Of a stretch of 64,000 bases of DNA, positions 44,927 through 59,900 are shown one piece after another (position 1 is the first letter of the stretch; every line of letters begins with the position of its first letter). Under the pieces are notes generated by a model, which was not told the DNA's origin, did not search any database, and worked only from the letters and a program-made list of their open reading frames with translations. Location of the stretch: the NCBI RefSeq assembly GCF_932274485.2, contig NC_065885.2, positions 28,657,062-28,721,061 of the forward strand, in the 5' to 3' direction. Origin of the DNA: Patella vulgata. Lineage: Eukaryota > Mollusca > Gastropoda > Patellidae. The position numbers were made by a program, and so were the translations under genes.

Positions 44927-47900
44927 CTAGGAGCTGGTGTTAGTTATTTCTGACAAGGTTGGGTACAAGGCCATCAGGAAGCCAAACAACAACAGAAGTA
45001 ATGGTATACTTGATATTAACGAAACCTGTTTAAAAAAAAAAAAAAAAAAGAAGAAATTTATTTAGAATGAGTTAATAACAATTTATTATAGCTTAATAGT
45101 AAGAAATTGATGATTGCTGTTTGTTGATGTGTGATAACCTAGTCTACCATGTACAGTATCATGGTCTATTGTTGATTGTTGCGCATGTATTTGAGTAGAT
45201 GTCTTAAACAAGAAGATATGTTGACGGAATGTAGGGTAGTAGACTTTGATGATTTTGATCTCACCTTTCTTTGGTATTGTGTTATATTATACTGTTGATA
45301 GAGAATTGGTTTCAGACAAGTTATTTGCCCCTGAATTGTATAATCTCGCTTAGGAACATGAACGTAATCAACTTTAGTTAGACATAATACTCAGTCACAG
45401 CTTAATGTTAGTTTAAAAAGATTTTCCACATTACAGGCATCTATGCTTCAAAATAGTATGAAGGCGATAATATAGTCCAGGTTAACAAGTTGATTAAGTT
45501 CATAATAAGATGTAAAAGAAAGATATGCACAAATTGTAAAGGAGTTTCTGAGTATTGTGTTTCAGTGCACTTGATTTCAAGTTATATATGGTCAGAGACA
45601 TTAGTAAAAACAGATAAAAAGCTTTTCAAGAATATTTTTAAAAAGATTTAATCAGTAAAGCCATAATATACGAAGAATGTGTCGAAAACATTGATGTTGT
45701 GACTTTGATGTGAGTTACTTCCCTGAAAAACGATAAGTGACAAATTTTTCCGTTACGATTTAGAGTGATATAAACATTCATGTTGATAATATTCAAACCT
45801 AAACAGAATCCATGAAGAGTTGAACAAACACAACATGATCAAGACTCTTGTGACTTGCTCACACTAATTCAACACAGCAGTTAAACATGGTATTTTAAAG
45901 ATGTAATATTTCTAATGGGAGATTATATATTAAAGAAATTACACGTCGAAAAAACTATATGTAGAACATGTGAAAATGTATTTTTGGCCATAAATGTGTG
46001 CATGAACTGTACTGTATTTATATCTGGATTTACCAATATCTGGGGGTCCACTGAAACTAATTTCTATTTCTTATTTAATATATAAGGGCCCCTGTACAAT
46101 AAGTATAGGCAGGGCTCATACTGTTGGTCACTAAAGTCGCAATTTGCGATAAAAATATGAAGGTGGTGATTAAAATTTGATTTTGGCGATAATACTATGG
46201 GGTCCTGGCGATTCTTTTTGAAAACTAGCGGAATAAAATCTTAAAATTCTAATCATGTGGCAGAATACTATAAATTAATCAAAAGGCCAATAATCCTGAT
46301 CGCGTCAATGAGTAATACTAATCAGTTGTCTTGGATTAATGATTAGTTGATTGATAATTGTCAATGATATATATAAAGATAAAGCCTATCTCAAGGCAAT
46401 ATTTACTCCTAATGATTAATTTACCGGTGATTATTTGATATCTAAAAAAAACCCAAAAACGTGGAAATAATCAAAATGTCCGACAGTTCTTTCGAAGAGA
46501 ATTAAATATTTTGATAGCTGAATCTCATTTACCGTGCCTTCATACGGCATGTAAAATATAGAAGCATGCCTAATCGGATATTATTATTTGAAATTATATA
46601 CTAAGCAGCAATAGAAACATCAGGTTGGTATGTTACTCTGAATAGACGCATTGCATAAAACTTGCCAAATGTTAATATTGTATATTTGTGACCACATCTG
46701 AACAATTAGGCTCCTTCCCAAACACAAAATTTGAACCCAGGAAATGTTCTCAAAAACGCAACCTGACTTCTGAGATGGTAATGTGGGCTCCATTATTTTC
46801 GTGTAGCTCATGCTGCACGTGCTGTTCGCCTGGACCAGCCCTATAAAATGCACCCCATACCTGGTTGTATCATTCTTGGAAGACTCAACGCTGGCCACAG
46901 TGCCCAAGCTGTTGCCACTCGCTTCCAGGTCAATGTTCGGACAAGGCGACAAGACCGCCATATTATGCGACAGCACGTGCAGAATCCCTTCACACAGACA
47001 TCTGAGACAGCACGTCAGACAGTCAGAACACACAGAAGACCCATCAGTACTGATACAGTGCGCTGACGTCTCACCAGAGAACATCCATTGCCGTAGACCT
47101 TACCGTGGACCGATCCTCACCCCTCGCCATCGACGTGAACGTCTACAGTTTGCCCAACAACACCAGAACTGGCGACACAGAATGGAGAACTGTTCTGTTC
47201 ACAGATGAGAGTTGGAAATGCGTTTCAATTTCAGACGGCAGGACCAGAATATGCGTCAACGTGGCCAGCATCATTCTGACCAATATGTCATCGAAGAGCC
47301 CCGTGGGGAGGTCCAAGCATAATGGTTTTGTGTGGAATCGGCCTGAACCAGAGAGTGGGTCCTGTGGTGTTCCAAAATCTTGGTCCAGGGAGAGGACGTC
47401 ACGTGGCATCACAGCAGTGCGCTACATTGATCAAGCCTCCAGACCCCATGTCATACATTTCGCACGTCATCAAACCAACGTTTTCCAGCATGACAACGCC
47501 CGTGCCCATACCGCCAGAGTTACTTGGGACTTTCTACAGCAGAACGGTGTCAACATTATGCACTGGCCAGCCCTTAGTCCGGATTTAAACCCGATTGAAC
47601 ATCTTTGGGATGAAATTCAGAGGAGACTTAATAACGTCGTACCGAGACCAAACACAGCCATGAATTGCACCAGGCTTTTCTGAGAGTGTGGTTCCAGGTG
47701 CCAATGGTGTTCATCAATCGTATTTTAGAGATACAGTTTGCTCATTACTTCCTGTCGAAGTGAAAGATCTGTCATACACACAAAGACTAAATAAACTTTT
47801 TCAATTTTATTAAATGGAAGCAGAATAAATTCACGAAGTATACTTAGTGCTTTCAACTAAAATCGTCAATTTAGGACTTAAAATGTTGGTCACCTAGCTT

Positions 47901-50900
47901 AGTGTCTAGTGGAGCTAACTGTAGACAGGCAGACTAAGTTCAGTATATATGAGACCCCTGTACAATATGTATAGACCCACCTTTCTATAAATTTGGAGAC
48001 CAATTAATAAGTTTGATAAGTAGGTAAATCCAGCCCTGACTGGGTATATAAAATATCTACGTATATCAAATATGAGAAAGAAAAGTGTAAACAGTATATA
48101 GAATATTTGATGAAACTGGTATTAATGTTATTTTTAGATAATGAACTGCAATTTAGTTGTTTTATCCATCATGGGATAATCTTCGAGGAACAGGATGCAT
48201 GTACATTGTACCAAGTGATATAATTTTGTTGAATAAATCAAAATTAAAAAAATAATTAAAACTATTCTAACCATTTTGCTCTTCTCTGCTAGTACAGCAT
48301 AATCTGTGGACATATCAGTTAAATCAGTATTTAGTTTTGATATCTTTTCACTATAATCTTTACACTGTACTTGTAATGCTGCTATATTTTCTGCTGAGTG
48401 AGATAACTGAAAACAAATAATGTTAAACAAATGCAAGTGTTATTTATTATTAATATACTGGTCAACAAAATCCTGTCTGCCATGGGGTAACTTCAATGTG
48501 CAGGCAGTAAAGATAAAAAAAGATTTTCTTAAAGTTGATTAGTTTAATCCCTTCTGACTTCTCTAAATGATTTCAAATTTTAGTAGCAAGGTAAAAAAAA
48601 ATCCTTGTTGGTAATAAACTAACAAATAAAAAAAAAACATTGTAGCTTATCCAGAATAGATATTTTCAGATGACACATTTTCAATATTTAACAATATATC
48701 ACTGCACAATCCATTCAAACTCTTCAGGCTGTGACTAACTTCTACGATTCATCACATTTCATCAAGGAACTCTCCTTTTCATGACAGACCAACATACGGG
48801 CAAAATATATGATTGTAAAATACAAAGACCTAAGAAAATATTTTTATAGCTAGTAAAAAACCAGGTGAGATATACACTTATGTTGTGCAATTTATTTACA
48901 AATAGAAACAAACACATCATAATTGAAAATATATAGCAAAAATAAACATGGATTGTTGCCAGAAAAAAATATCGGGTATCTGGTTATGCAAATATTTTCG
49001 AAAAAAAGTACAAGTTATTAACACTAGGGACCGGGTATCATTCAGATTTGATGAAAAAAGCAAAGAAACTGAGCTTACCATCTATAATCTAATACACATA
49101 TTCAGTTAATAGATTGCCATGCAGAAAGTGTTAAATACAATCAAGATTCATCATAAACCGTCCAGTTTGTGTTACCGTTTAGTTTGACATCGGTTGTCTA
49201 GTTTATGAAACTAAATAGTCATAAACTGGATGACCAAAATGAAATGAAATGAAATGAAATGGGGTTTAACGTCCTACTGTTCTGCTCCTATGCTGGGCTA
49301 ATGAAGACGGGCATACGCCATACAGTGTGCTATGAGGGAAATTTTGCCCGGGCAGCGGCACTATCGCCTACTCTTATATCGAATTCCAACTGCCAAGGGA
49401 TCTTTTACGTGTATTCCAATGTATACACGGGACCTCGGTTTTTCGTTTCATCCGAAGGACTAGACAGCTGTCCTTGTCAGGCCCTCCGTCCTGCATCACT
49501 GACAACGGGGAACCACGCCGGAAAATATGGATAACTTTCTCGGCCAATGCAGGTATCGAACACCGGACCTCCAGGCTAGCGAGCCAGCGTCTTTCCCACT
49601 TAGCCACGTGATCCCCTCTGGATGACCAATATCAAAACTAAACTAAATGGTCATAAACTAGATGACCGATGTCAAAAACTAAATGGTGTTTCTTAAACTA
49701 AACCGTAGCACAAACTGGGCGTTATTTGATGAATCTTGATGGTATTTAATACTTTCTGCATGGCAATCTATTAACTGAATATGTGTATTAGATTATAGTT
49801 GGTAAGCTCAGTTTCTTTCCTTTTTTCATCAAATCTGAATGATACCCGGCCCCTAGTGTAAAGTGACAATCAACTGATCACACATTAGCAATGCTTATCA
49901 ATTTATTTTTTTTCTGTTTTGTACAAAACACTGCTTACTTCAGTAAGAATATATTATGCAAATTTGAAGTAAGTAGTTTTAGCTCAGATGGAATTGCATA
50001 GTTTTTGGAGAAGATAAAATATTTCTGGCAACATTTAGGCCCATGGTGGGTACTACAAGCAAATCATAATGGGTGATGCAATAAGGAAGTTAATATTTAT
50101 CTGGACATATATTTGTCAATCATATTATTTTGCATTAATGCACTTAATGACAATATAAGATTATTTGACAGGTCCCATCACTGTAACCCAGGTATCATTT
50201 AATCTTGGTATTTAGAATTAATTTTTTTAACATTCATTCAATATCAAAACTTTGAAAATTTGTAAAAATCATTTAATATCACCAAAAATCATCTAATTTG
50301 TACTTGTGTCCAGTTTAAAGCTGACCATTCAATTTTGTACTTATTGTAAATTTGATGGGATTCTTTGTTTCAATAATCTGCATATAAATTTCAAGTAGAT
50401 CAAGATTTTACAGTGATCAAGGGCAATAACTCTGGATGTTATTAACAATTAATCAATTTCTAAAAAGATTGGGTGATATAGTCTTTAAGAGTTTAAGCAA
50501 GAAATTATAGAAAACTATATACGACAAAATTTCAATGTGATCTTTCACGTCTAGAGTTTGAAGTTGCAGTCCTGTATACGTAACTATTTCAATGTGGGCG
50601 TATATAAACCCCTCAAAATTATGTCATTTTTTCGAAGGTCATAGAATAGAAAATAGATATGTATCTTTCCAAACAATGCCTACATTGTACTTTGTTCATT
50701 AAGAGATCTTATAATGAAAGTCAACACGAATAATATCAATAAGAAAAATAATAAACATGATCACTATAGATAAATTGAGTTCATTCATTTTCTGTCTATT
50801 TATATCAAAAACAAAATTACATCTTTTCATGTAAATGATTAATGTGACTGGCCTTAATTACATTCTTATATTACTATTATTAACGCAAAGTGTATTATCA

Positions 50901-53900
50901 TTATTATTACAGACAAGATCATCAGGACAGAAATAATTATAACTTAAAATAAACTAAAGTGACAATTGCAAAGATTCATAGATTATTTTTTATATATATA
51001 TAATTTAATCTAAAACCAAAAATTGAATCTAGACATAATTATAAAGTAATAAAATGATTGGGTGAAAATAAAAAAAAATTATAAAACACCAGCCCATTTC
51101 TGGTGAAATGGGTATGGCATTTGGGGAAAGCACCACACCAAAAATAATTGTGGTCCATGCACCACACATTATGATTGTTATGTACCTGTTGCGCGGGTCG
51201 CATCGATGTTAAACTCCGTCCCCTCACCTCGTTTTTCGTCATTTCTGCATCTTTTTGGGCATCTGTCAGGTTGACTTGCCACATCATTTCGTTGTTCTCC
51301 AACTTTTTCTTCAGGGCTTCCAAATGTTTATACGATTCCTGTAGTTTGTTATATTCTGAAGAAAGCTGAAGATTCTCTCTTCGAGACCTGGAGAATTATG
51401 TATAAAGTTAGTGTATATCAAATGGATAAATGGAACATCCATATATCCCACATGTAGTTATAATAATTTAGAACCTTATCTAGTAGTCATTTGTCAACTG
51501 CTGTAGATTTACCGATTTGACATGCTGTTGCATGTTCAGAGACTGATTTTAATGAGTGGGGACTGATTTGAGGAGCAGGGGTCGTAGGAATTACATATAG
51601 TGTACAGGCTTATTGGGGAATATTAAAAAAAAAAAAACCCTTCTACATTCAAACTTACATTTTCATCTCGGCTTCTATTGCTTGGATTCGTTTTCTAAGG
51701 TTGGAACATTCTTCTTTTAATGCTATAAATTCTGTAAAAATAAATCAAGTATTATACTGATATTAATAACATGTCATCATTGTCATCATCAATAGATAGT
51801 TATTTTTCCAGATTTCAGACTTCATTAATATAACCATTTAAAATGTCAAATGACTTGAGATAATTATATTTCAATTCTTTTAATGACCTCTAGAGGTACG
51901 GTAAACCTGATTAATGAAATCTAAGTTTAGCAAAGCTAGTTCCAATTTCTTACTATTATCAGCTTAGTGTAAACTAGACTGACTAGATATTTGTCATTAA
52001 CTTGAAAACGTGACCTTCATGTGTTATGAAATGTCGTTATTAAATAACTGAAAAGTAGTTATATCCAGGTATCCCTTTGTTGTGTTTTGTTTTACAATAA
52101 TCAAATAAGTAGAAGCATTAGAATCTCCACAATATTGGTAGACCTAGGTACACAATGTTACTACTTGAAGTATAACACACACACGAGTATTACAGTATTA
52201 TTACATACACTGTAATCTGGTTAATAAATTACACATTTTATTTGTTCTGTTTGTCAATAAATCCCACCTTAGATGACAAATTACAATAACATGAATAATG
52301 TATTGGTGAAATCAATCATTTGATTGGTTCTGTGTGTCAACAAACCTCACATCAGATGACAAATTACAAAAATCAATCATTTGATTGGTTCTGTGAGTCA
52401 ATAAACCAGAACTTAGATGAAAATTACAATAATGTCATGGTGAAATCAATCATTTGATTTGTTCAGTGATTCAACAAACCGGACAGTAGATTTTCATGGT
52501 GACACAATCTGTTCCATTGACTTAAAATGATAAGCTCACAGAAAAGCATTAAAGATACATTATGTAAGATTTAGATAAAGAGCTAGCCATTCTTGCTATA
52601 ATAGTTCGAAAATAGATTAATGTAAAATGAATAATTTCGAAATTTCATTCAAATTACTCTATTGCGAGCGAAGATATTAGCCTGTGAAGGTTTGACAAGA
52701 CGTGTGCAATAATTTCAACCACCGTATTGGTTGTTCGAAGCTAAGTCTCGCTCGGAGAAAACCGATGCCATCAAGAGTTGATTATGGCTTGGATCAGTTA
52801 ATTAATAATTTAGAAAATATTTTAGGCCTAAAGAAAGACCTGCAATAGGCAGATTTAGCTCTTGCATAATGTATGTTTAAATATTATCTACCGTATATCC
52901 ATGGGTATCTGATTATATTTGTTTGTGTTGATCAACCAGGTAGCAACCATGATTATATCAGAAGGAATCCACACAAACAATAATATAATTAATTAGGAAA
53001 AACACACATACACACTATCAAAGGGGTAAACAAACCATAAATATATAAAGCAATAATAGTATCTTAATATTATATACTAATTATTTTAACAAACCAAAAC
53101 ATCAAAATCATTGAATACATGTATTCCAAAACTCAAGCAAGCATATCAAATAAAATTCTATAAATTTATAGTCTTATTTAAAACACAACATGCTTTAATC
53201 AGAGGACAAATACTTATATATATCTATTTAATCACTTTAAATTAAGATTTTATTAATCATAACTACACAAGATAATGAAAAACTGTGTGATCTGACCACC
53301 CCCTTCCCCTCAGTTTATAAACAAGATATCATTGCTGGCCTGTTGGAATCTCCACATTCAAATTGCCAATACTTTACTAATACAGCTTACAGCCTTGGTC
53401 ATTGAAAAACTTACGTGAGGTCCCTTGTAGATGATTGGGGGTGGGGTGGGCCAGGAATGGGGTAATGATGGATACATTTGCCAAACTTTCAAAATTTGCA
53501 CAAAAAGGTTCAGCTACATCTTTAATAAAACTAAATAATATTCGGTGTATAAGTATGTTTCAATTTAAACTGAATAACAAATAATGAATCCTGTTTGTAA
53601 ATTCAAAGAACCTTTCAAAAACAATGTGTCTTTATTCATGAAAACTATGCCGAAATCCTCTTGTTGTATCTGCAGCAAAATTATCATTGTAGAAATAGAA
53701 ATGAGGAGATGGATACTATTACCTTTATTACGGGGACTCTGTCGACCAGTGTAACTCTCCACATTAGCGTGTCGCGTGATATGAGCATCACGTCTGTCTT
53801 TACGTTCAGAGTCTAACTCATGTTGAAGATGCCTTATTTTGTCTATATCGAAAAATAATCACAATCCAAAATCATGTTACTAAACTCTCAATATTTATAA

Positions 53901-56900
53901 ATAATTCAAAATTTTATTTCCCATTACCCGTTTATAAACTTTTAAGACTGAATTTAATATGTACTTCAAAAAATAAACCAACATGCACAGTGCAATAAAA
54001 ATTTTAGTCATGTGAAGAACAAACATTCGCCCAAAGCAGCTATGTCCAAACAGTCCATAAAGGTTGTTGTTTTGTAAATGGGAACATTAATAGGACACTC
54101 AATATAGAATTATAGTACTTCCTTGTTCAATCTGATTAAAAATCTAGGATCTGGAAGAGTTGTTATATTACCAGCGTTTTGGTTGAAGTGAGGGATAAGC
54201 CAATGAAACGGTTACAGCGATTTCTTGGCGTGTCATGCACGGAACTGTGGCTAAACCACTAGAAACATCAACGCTGATTGATTAATCAATGTCTGACGTC
54301 ATATTGTCAAAAGCCGCTCGTATGACCCCTGACACGACCTTCGAGTACAGCTTGTCAGATCTTCATGTAGTGTAGGTCAGCGAAAGTATAAAAAAAAAAC
54401 GAAACGAAATATAGATCTGTATTTTAATTAGATTGATCCTTGCTCTAAACATGAATGAAATATGTCTTGGCAATCAGATGATAACTTTAGCTGTTTAAGT
54501 TATCAAAAATTGTTGATAAATCAACAAGCTGTATGATCTCATGAACAAAACATAAATGCTGTGTATAAATTTCAAATTCATTGGAGAGGTGACAAGATTT
54601 TTCAAACTGATCACAGGCAATAGATAAGCTATTTTATCTCATGAACATAAACTAAATAAATAAAGATATAATGATCGAATACTAACTTTAGAATCTAGAG
54701 AATCCACAAGATTTGTCAGGTCTATAACTACAAACAAATTATCTTAAATTGTTGAAAATCAAGTCCTAAAGACTGTGTATGCATACCAAGTCAGATGACA
54801 GCTTAAACTTCTAGATTGCTTTTGGATGTCAAACAGACAGACCGACAGACAGGGGTGAAGACAATATGACCATATATCAATGTGGGCGTATAAAAAGAAA
54901 GGATAAATAAAATATCAAGTTCTGTTGACAATTCACATTCATGCACCGTTACATTCTTTGCAAGAAATTAAAAATTTTAATGGAAAATTGTTTGAACATA
55001 ATTAACCTAAAATTTTAAAACAAATGCTGATGCAAAATTCTATGCACAACAAGTGGATAAGCGAGAAGGTAGGGAGGGAGGCCGGAGGGAAGATATAGCA
55101 AAGCGCATCTAAACATGACCACATTCTGTATACATCACCAATTTTAACATACCAAAAAACCAGCAAGGGAAATAAAAATAAACCCAAAATACCCTCATCG
55201 TTGGATGCAAAATTTAAACCTAGAACCAGAAAAACTACAGGAAGGAAACCAAAAAAAATTCATTGTCAAGCAGAGTTCAAGCTTATTACAAAACAGTTAA
55301 AAAAATAAGAATGATGCTTAAATGCAATGAAATCATTAATAATGTGTTCTGTCAATTCAAAAAGATAGATTTTACAAGCAAACATTTTAATTAGACAAAG
55401 TCTTTCTCTTATAGCAGCAACCTTCAATTTAAAAAAAGGTTTGAAATGGCAAACATTGGTAGACCAGGGTTTTTCATCTAATTTGCATGAACAGACACTT
55501 GTCAGCTGGATAGTTGCTACCCCGACAAGTGGGAAAACAAATTTGAAAAATTCTAAGATTTTTCTCTGCCCATAATAGGATTCTAATCTGGAACATTTTT
55601 GTCAAGAAACTAAATAATCACTGGACTATCGTACTTTAGTCTGTGCTTTTAATACAGAATTATGGTTGATTGTTATAGATAAGAGGTTTATTCAAATGTT
55701 TCATGCAGAATTATAAAGATATGTGGATGCATGTACTGTTTAAAGTAAATGAACAAAGGCTTTAAACATAACTGTAGAATTTAGATGCAGCATTTGGCTG
55801 AATTCTTTTTCACTCTCTAAAAGAAGCAGAAATTATGATATATAAATCAATTTCAAATAATATTGTAACTGAAAGATTACATCTGCCTAAAGTCTGTTTA
55901 TTTTTTTTTTGTCAGAAGAAAAATAATTCTGTGCAATATTTGAATAACATTGTTTTTCTTTATCAAAATCAGTATCATATAAAATTACTAATTTTTGAAA
56001 GACAGTAATGTGAATTCAATAGTAGAGTCGAAAAGAATTCAACCGTCACAATGATTTACTTCTGTAATCTTTGCTACCATTTATAAACATTTATTAAATG
56101 TTTATAACTTACATGAACGTAACGCATAAAAAAGATGTGATCTTTTATCTTTTTACACTATGATAAAATATATACATGTATCTTCAATTTTGAACAACTT
56201 TGCACTTTGTGGCTTCATTTAATCATAGTGAAATGGGGCTAAGTCCTCATGAGATAGAATTTAAACTCTTTCACTATTTTTAAAACAAACAATAATACAT
56301 AAACTGGTTTAAGGCCTATTTGATTTTCATTTTATCATGACACCTAGTAATTGTTTACCAATGGTATTGGGGTCCCTTTTTCAGTACCCTACAAACATTG
56401 CAGCTATGAAATTTGAATTTGTTTTTTTAAAAAAAAGTATATCTATTACTTGACGTTCAACTGGGTAGCAAAGACCAACAGGTGCAATCATAAATGTCTA
56501 TTTAAAACTTAAAAGTATATATAGGACAATAAATCTAAACCATCACATACAATTATAACTAAAGAAAAATATCTTTTACTTAAAAACCCTACTTTGTTAT
56601 TATTCAGTAATCTACATGAAATGAATGTTTTAATATTAAAATAAATCGTTAATTAGTGGCTGTATTTGTTTTAATGACGCCATGAGTCAAAATTTCATGC
56701 TTTTGTGATAAGATAAATAAAACCATGCCCTTACTTTTAAATTGTTCAGCTTCATTATGACTCTGTTTAGCACTTTGCTGGGCTTCTTGAAGTTTGCCTA
56801 GTAAGATTAAGAGGATATAATGGTACCAAACTACCAAAAATTTAAACCACAGCCAAATTGTAAAGTGTAAGGACAAAATTTGTGTTTTTAAATGGTGGAA

Positions 56901-59900
56901 AAAAAAAAGAGTAAAAGACAAGTACAATTTAAAGATACATTAGTTCACAGTTTTATAAAGAGTTGGCCATTCTTGCTATAATAATTCAAATATAGATGAT
57001 AAAAAAAAAAGTAAATGTTGAAATTTTCAGTCAAATTACTTTGTTCTGAACGGAATTGTCACTGTTGGAAGTTTGGACTAGAAATAGGCATCAATTGTGT
57101 CTGCACCGTCTATGAGAATTGGCGATCGTTTGATTGACAGACCATAACTTCACCCACATATTCTCGATTACTGGTATCAAGTAACATGCTCAATGGCTAT
57201 GGTAGCCTTACTTGGCAGGCCTTTCATCACCAGTTTCCGTTAGTGACATCAGCGACTAACGGTAAACGTTAGCTTAGTCCACCATTTATTGATTTAATCT
57301 TAAATGGACAACTGTTTAAATCCAAACTGTATCCAAGCCATCTGTGGGTCTACAGAGTTGATTTTGAACTTGTCATCTAAACAAAGGTCTATAACATCTG
57401 ATGCCTAAATAAAGACTTGCAATAGGCAGATTTAGCTCTTGCATAATTTATGTTTAATCAACTGATAATAAAAAAAATCTGTTTCATGATGCAATAAACT
57501 CCAGGGGTTTAACAGTTTAACTCAAAGAGCTTAACCTGTTTGTACAATGTATTAATAAGTTTAAAATCAGCTATAAGTATTCAAACCTTCAAAGAAAAAC
57601 TTTGAATCTATCAATTAAGGAAAGAGAAGAAGTAATGTAAATGACGATTATTTCATCTACAGAAAACATAGTGTTGTTAGGCAATGAAAAAAAGCCCACC
57701 AGCAGCATTTTAAAGGGTGGATGTTAAGTTTTTGGGTCAGGGGCAATAACTACGTATAAACTTGATATGTGTCCCTGAATTCTGAAATTTGATAGGTTTC
57801 CCCCTATGACTACCAAAACAATCCCAGAAAGTATGAAAAATATAAATTTAAAAAAAAAGTGTTCTGTAGACTTTTTATAAGTTTTGATCAGTAGTAGGGG
57901 TAGTAAAAAATATTCTTGTGACTTTGAATTTGGTTTCTCCTAAAGAATGTTCGAACAATTCCTCTAAATATTGACTTGGAGAGGGTTTTCTACTAGGTTT
58001 TAATGACAGGCAGTGACTCTGATGCACAACTTTGATATTCAATAGAGTTCTTCCTAGTTGAAAAATCACAGCAAGTTTGAAAAAATAAATAATTTGAAAC
58101 TCTAACCTATAGAGTATTTACAAGAATTGTTTATGTATGGACGGACAGAGAAGGGGATAAGAAAACATATTCCCACATAAGGTATTGCCATATAAAAATT
58201 AATTTTTGTTGTAATTTGTTATTGAAGCTGTATCCCCTAAGGCAACAAGTAATATAGTTGCAAATAGCACAATAAAGCTGCAAGATAATACAATAGCCAC
58301 TCATTCAACATGCTTACATCCTGTACTATCACCATATATAACAAATAATTAATCTATAAGTTTCTTCTGCTTGCGAACAATCTTGATGCAACCAAAGTTG
58401 TTACATGTATTATAAAGTTTAATTTATTTCTGGACTTTCGATATGATTATGTATAATCAGTGTTTTTTTTCTTACAGATCAAACTGTGTACATATTTCAG
58501 GGTAATAAAGGTTGATTACTTGAAGTACTCCTTCCCCTTCCCTGGGAAATACAAGTCAGCTTGGTTACACATCAACTCATCTATAGGGGTCTTGATAATA
58601 TGTCAATTACTTAAATACATCAACAAATCATACTTTTTTTTTAAATTGTGTAGGTAGATGAGTTGACATAAAGGTAGACCAATTAATCATACATGTGGGT
58701 GGACCCAATTAATCTATACAAAACAAGGTGGGTTAACAATATCTGGCCCATGTATACATTTTTTTAAAAATCATATACATGTATGTAAATCTGAATTCAG
58801 GAAGGCTATTATTAAAAATAATATTTGTATGTCACAACTCATTTCTTAAATTGTATATTAATCTGAATTTAGGAAAGCTATTATCAAAAATAATATTTGT
58901 ATGCCAGAACTCATCTGAAAAGTTACGTGAAAAAAGAAATGCATACGTTTACTATCTTCCAATTCTGTCTGACAGATTTTATGCTTTGATTTCTCTGTAT
59001 CAAGTTGCCCTGAAAAACATAAAAGATAATTATTTTATATATCTATCAAGTTGATCGCCTAAGGGAATAAATATTTCAGCTATCTACTTGTTTTTTTTTA
59101 TTTCAAATTTATTATTGACCTTATATATTAATGTAGCTTTTAATCTGATATTTAGGATAATCATGTCATTACAGAGGCAGCTACTACCAATTTGAAAACT
59201 GACCTAGAACCTGCACTCAAAACATTAAATTAAAATAGTTATGCTCACATACAATTTAACTAGTTGTAAATAAACACCATTTTTTCACCCAAGAAAAGTT
59301 CACGTTTTAAATCAATTTATTTTATGATCTGATTTAACCTATTTCAAAACAGGTGGAGAATCTAATCCCTAATAAGATAGAAAGAAATGAGATTTAACGT
59401 CCACTTGACTCAAACTAGGTCATTTTGGGACTAACATAGTTCAATTCTATTTCAATAATTCACTAGCGTCTAGGGGTCTTATTAATTAGCAGTGGGAGGA
59501 AACCAGAGGACCTGGAGAAACCCCATGAGGCTGGGTAAGCAACCCTACTACTTGTCATGTACAAGCGAGGAATCGAAACCATGTCACTTGACTCAATGAC
59601 ATGACAGACCTTCTGATGCAACACCGTTACACACACGAATGAGAAACTTATAGAAAGATTTCACTTATAATTCTTGGAAAGCATCATCTGTTTATTAATG
59701 TTGATATCATTTAAAGAAGCATTAGTAGTAAATCTTCTCCAAAAGTATATTCTTTATTTGACCATAGAAATATTAGGAATTGGTCCTAAGATTGTATGCA
59801 AATTATGAACTAGATCTGCAAATCCAATGTTGAGATACAGATGTTTCAAGATTCATTATTAGTTTATACGGGTTATGAAGGTGTTATCATTTAATCTTGA

